This document shows, in pieces, positions 36,444 to 37,948 of a stretch of DNA of 37,948 nucleotides. The notes beneath the pieces are model-generated. The model worked only from the letters and a program-made list of their open reading frames with translations. It was not told where the DNA came from and ran no database searches. The translations under genes were made by a program, and so were the position numbers. Numbering within the stretch: position 1 is the first letter of the stretch; every line of letters starts with the position of its first letter. Source of the stretch: WQXF01 sp031552825 (GTDB lineage: Bacteria; Bacillota; Clostridia; Christensenellales; Aristaeellaceae); contig JAVBMD010000042.1 in NCBI GenBank assembly GCA_031552825.1, forward strand, positions 1-37,948, read 5' to 3'.

Positions 36444-37948
36444 ATGCGCCTATCCTATTCCAGCCTGCAAGACAGCGCTTGGGCGGAGAAGGGCTACGCC
36501 CTGCCGCAGTACGATCCCGAAGCGGTGCGCGCGCGCACGCTGGCCGCGCCAACGTGGCTGCACATCGGCGCGGGCAATATCTTCCGCGCCTTCCCCGCCG
36601 CGCTGCAACAGGCGCTGCTCAATCAAGGCCTGACGAGCACCGGCATCCTCGTGGCCGAGAGCTACGATACCGAGCTGATCGAGCAGGCCTACCTGCCCTA
36701 CGACTGCTTAAGCCTGCTGGTCACGCTCTGCGCCGACGGCAACCTGCGCAAGGAGGTGCTCGGCTCGGTATCGGCGGCCTATGCGATGGACGCCGCGAGC
36801 TGGCGCACGCTGGTCGGCTTCGCCGCCGCGCCGTCGCTGCAGATGGTCAGCTTCACCATCACCGAGAAGGGCTACTCCCTGCGCGACGCCAAGGGCGCGC
36901 TGCTGCCCGACGTGGCCGCCGATCTGCAGGCCGGGCCGGGGCTTCCGGCCTCGGTGATGGGGCGCGCCGCCGGGCTGCTGCACGCGCGCTACAGCCAAGG
37001 CGCGGCGCCGCTGGCGCTGGTCAGTATGGACAACTGCTCGCACAATGGCGACAAGCTGCGCGCCGCCGTGCTGGAGATCGCGCGCGGCTGGGCGCAGGCC
37101 GGGCTGGCGGAGCCGGGCTTTATCACGTACCTCGAGGAGAAGGTCTCCTTCCCATGGAGCATGATCGACAAGATCACGCCCCGGCCCGACGCGCGCGTCG
37201 TCGCCATGCTGCGCGGCGACGGCTTCGCCGACACCGGCCTCATCGAGACCGCCAAGCACAGCTACACCGCCGCCTTCGTCAACGCCGAGGAGGCGCAGTA
37301 TCTGGTGATCGAGGACGCCTTCCCCAATGGCCGCCCGCCGCTGGAGCGCGCCGGGGTGTACTTCACCGACCGCGCCACCGTGGATCGCGTGGAGCGCATG
37401 AAGGTCTGCACCTGCCTCAATCCGCTGCACACCGCCCTGGCGGTATTCGGGTGCCTCCTGGGATATACCAAGATCAGCGATGAGATGGCGGACCCGGACC
37501 TCCGGTCCTTGGTGGAGCGTATCGGGTATGATGAGGGGCTTCCGGTGGTGGTTGACCCGGGGATCATTTCACCCAAAACCTTCATCGATGAGGTTATCAG
37601 GGTACGGTTTCCCAATCCCTTTATGCCCGATACTCCCCAGCGGATCGCCACGGATACGTCCCAGAAAATGGCCATCCGTTTCGGGGAAACCATAAAAGCC
37701 TACCGTGCCCGGCAGGACCTGGACCCGAAGACCCTGCGGTTCATACCCCTCGTCCAGGCCGCCTGGATCAGGTATCTCCTGGGGATTGATGATACGGGCA
37801 AGTCCTTCACCCCGAGTCCGGATCCGCTGTACGAAACCCTGTACCGCCGGCTTACCGGGGTAAGCCTGGGGAGTAGGGGACCCTTCGGGGATGTGCTTAA
37901 GTCCCTCCTGTCCGATGCGGTCATCTTCGGGGTAAACCTTTATGAGGC
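36444..37948 (+). CDS. Mannitol dehydrogenase-family oxidoreductase, 3' truncated by window
   Basis: The frame is open from ATG 36444 (GGAGGA nine bases upstream) to the window edge, 501 codons without a stop. The N-terminal Rossmann part has WLHIGAGNIFRAFPAALQQA. The catalytic domain has EEKVSFPWSMIDKITPRP, then VCTCLNPLHTALAVFGCLLG, and the conserved PFMPDTPQRIATDTSQKM. It belongs to the mannitol 2-dehydrogenase/fructuronate reductase (UxuB-like) family, NAD(P)-dependent reduction of keto-sugars or keto-acids; the substrate is uncertain. Codon use changes sharply near 37440. My hand count of Arg codons before that point gives 18 CGC and 1 CGG; after it 6 CGG, 3 CGT, 3 AGG and 1 CGC. Confidence 0.88.
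   Translation, partial: MRLSYSSLQDSAWAEKGYALPQYDPEAVRARTLAAPTWLHIGAGNIFRAFPAALQQALLNQGLTSTGILVAESYDTELIEQAYLPYDCLSLLVTLCADGNLRKEVLGSVSAAYAMDAASWRTLVGFAAAPSLQMVSFTITEKGYSLRDAKGALLPDVAADLQAGPGLPASVMGRAAGLLHARYSQGAAPLALVSMDNCSHNGDKLRAAVLEIARGWAQAGLAEPGFITYLEEKVSFPWSMIDKITPRPDARVVAMLRGDGFADTGLIETAKHSYTAAFVNAEEAQYLVIEDAFPNGRPPLERAGVYFTDRATVDRVERMKVCTCLNPLHTALAVFGCLLGYTKISDEMADPDLRSLVERIGYDEGLPVVVDPGIISPKTFIDEVIRVRFPNPFMPDTPQRIATDTSQKMAIRFGETIKAYRARQDLDPKTLRFIPLVQAAWIRYLLGIDDTGKSFTPSPDPLYETLYRRLTGVSLGSRGPFGDVLKSLLSDAVIFGVNLYE

Overview
The window reads as a chromosomal segment of a GC-rich Firmicute of the class Clostridia. The evidence is the dgt-dnaG-rpoD block next to pyruvate phosphate dikinase, a T-box leader in front of metG, an LPXTG-anchored surface protein, AgrC-type GHKL sensor kinases, and intergenic repeats of a style common in Oscillospirales/Christensenellales-like genomes. 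The order cannot be fixed from the sequence alone. Both window ends look like accessory or recombined DNA, and the assembly may be chimeric at the right end.

Layout. 1-2300: remains of mobile or defence genes: the C-terminus of a pRiA4b ORF-3-like protein, an unknown protein fused to a decayed type III restriction Res fragment (two frameshifts and a stop), then an MFS exporter (2366-3568). 3932-8898: a signalling island with two tandem, recently duplicated AgrC-like histidine kinases flanking a stand-alone receiver domain, and a third, divergent kinase on the other strand. 9114-10612: an AbiEi/AbiEii type IV toxin-antitoxin pair. 10777-19551: a housekeeping minus-strand block (rpoD, dnaG, dgt, an AlbA_2/Schlafen-like regulator, ppdK). 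19943-22904: an LPXTG surface protein, a MITE, an MFS transporter behind a MerR-type 19-bp-spaced promoter, and a nitroreductase. 23004-23535: a RelB/DinJ-YafQ pair. 23738-27743: pckA, rsmA/ksgA, a RhuM remnant and tatD. 27783-32041: two glycosyltransferases and a large membrane protein, with a duplicated promoter/operator/5'-gene segment. 32162-35688: a small membrane protein, a repeat-rich gap, then T-box-controlled metG. 35756-36335: a Phd/YefM-RelE pair. 36444 to the edge: a mannitol-dehydrogenase-family gene whose codon usage changes abruptly near 37440.

How the genes work together. PPDK and ATP-dependent PEP carboxykinase together run the PEP-pyruvate-oxaloacetate node. dnaG/rpoD/dgt serve replication, transcription and dNTP balance. 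metG and rsmA serve translation, while tatD is a metal-dependent nuclease. The two glycosyltransferases and the membrane protein probably build a cell-surface polysaccharide. Three toxin-antitoxin pairs plus two decayed defence-type genes mark gene turnover between the housekeeping blocks.

The intergenic spaces are unusually structured. At least three interspersed repeat families (about 55, 155 and 150-215 bp), a 159-bp MITE, 44-bp and 22-bp tandem repeats and an 11/9-bp iteron-like array are present. The most promising candidates for something undescribed are the multi-kinase/single-receiver island, the iteron array in front of the AlbA_2 gene, and the duplicated palindromic promoter in the glycosyltransferase cluster.
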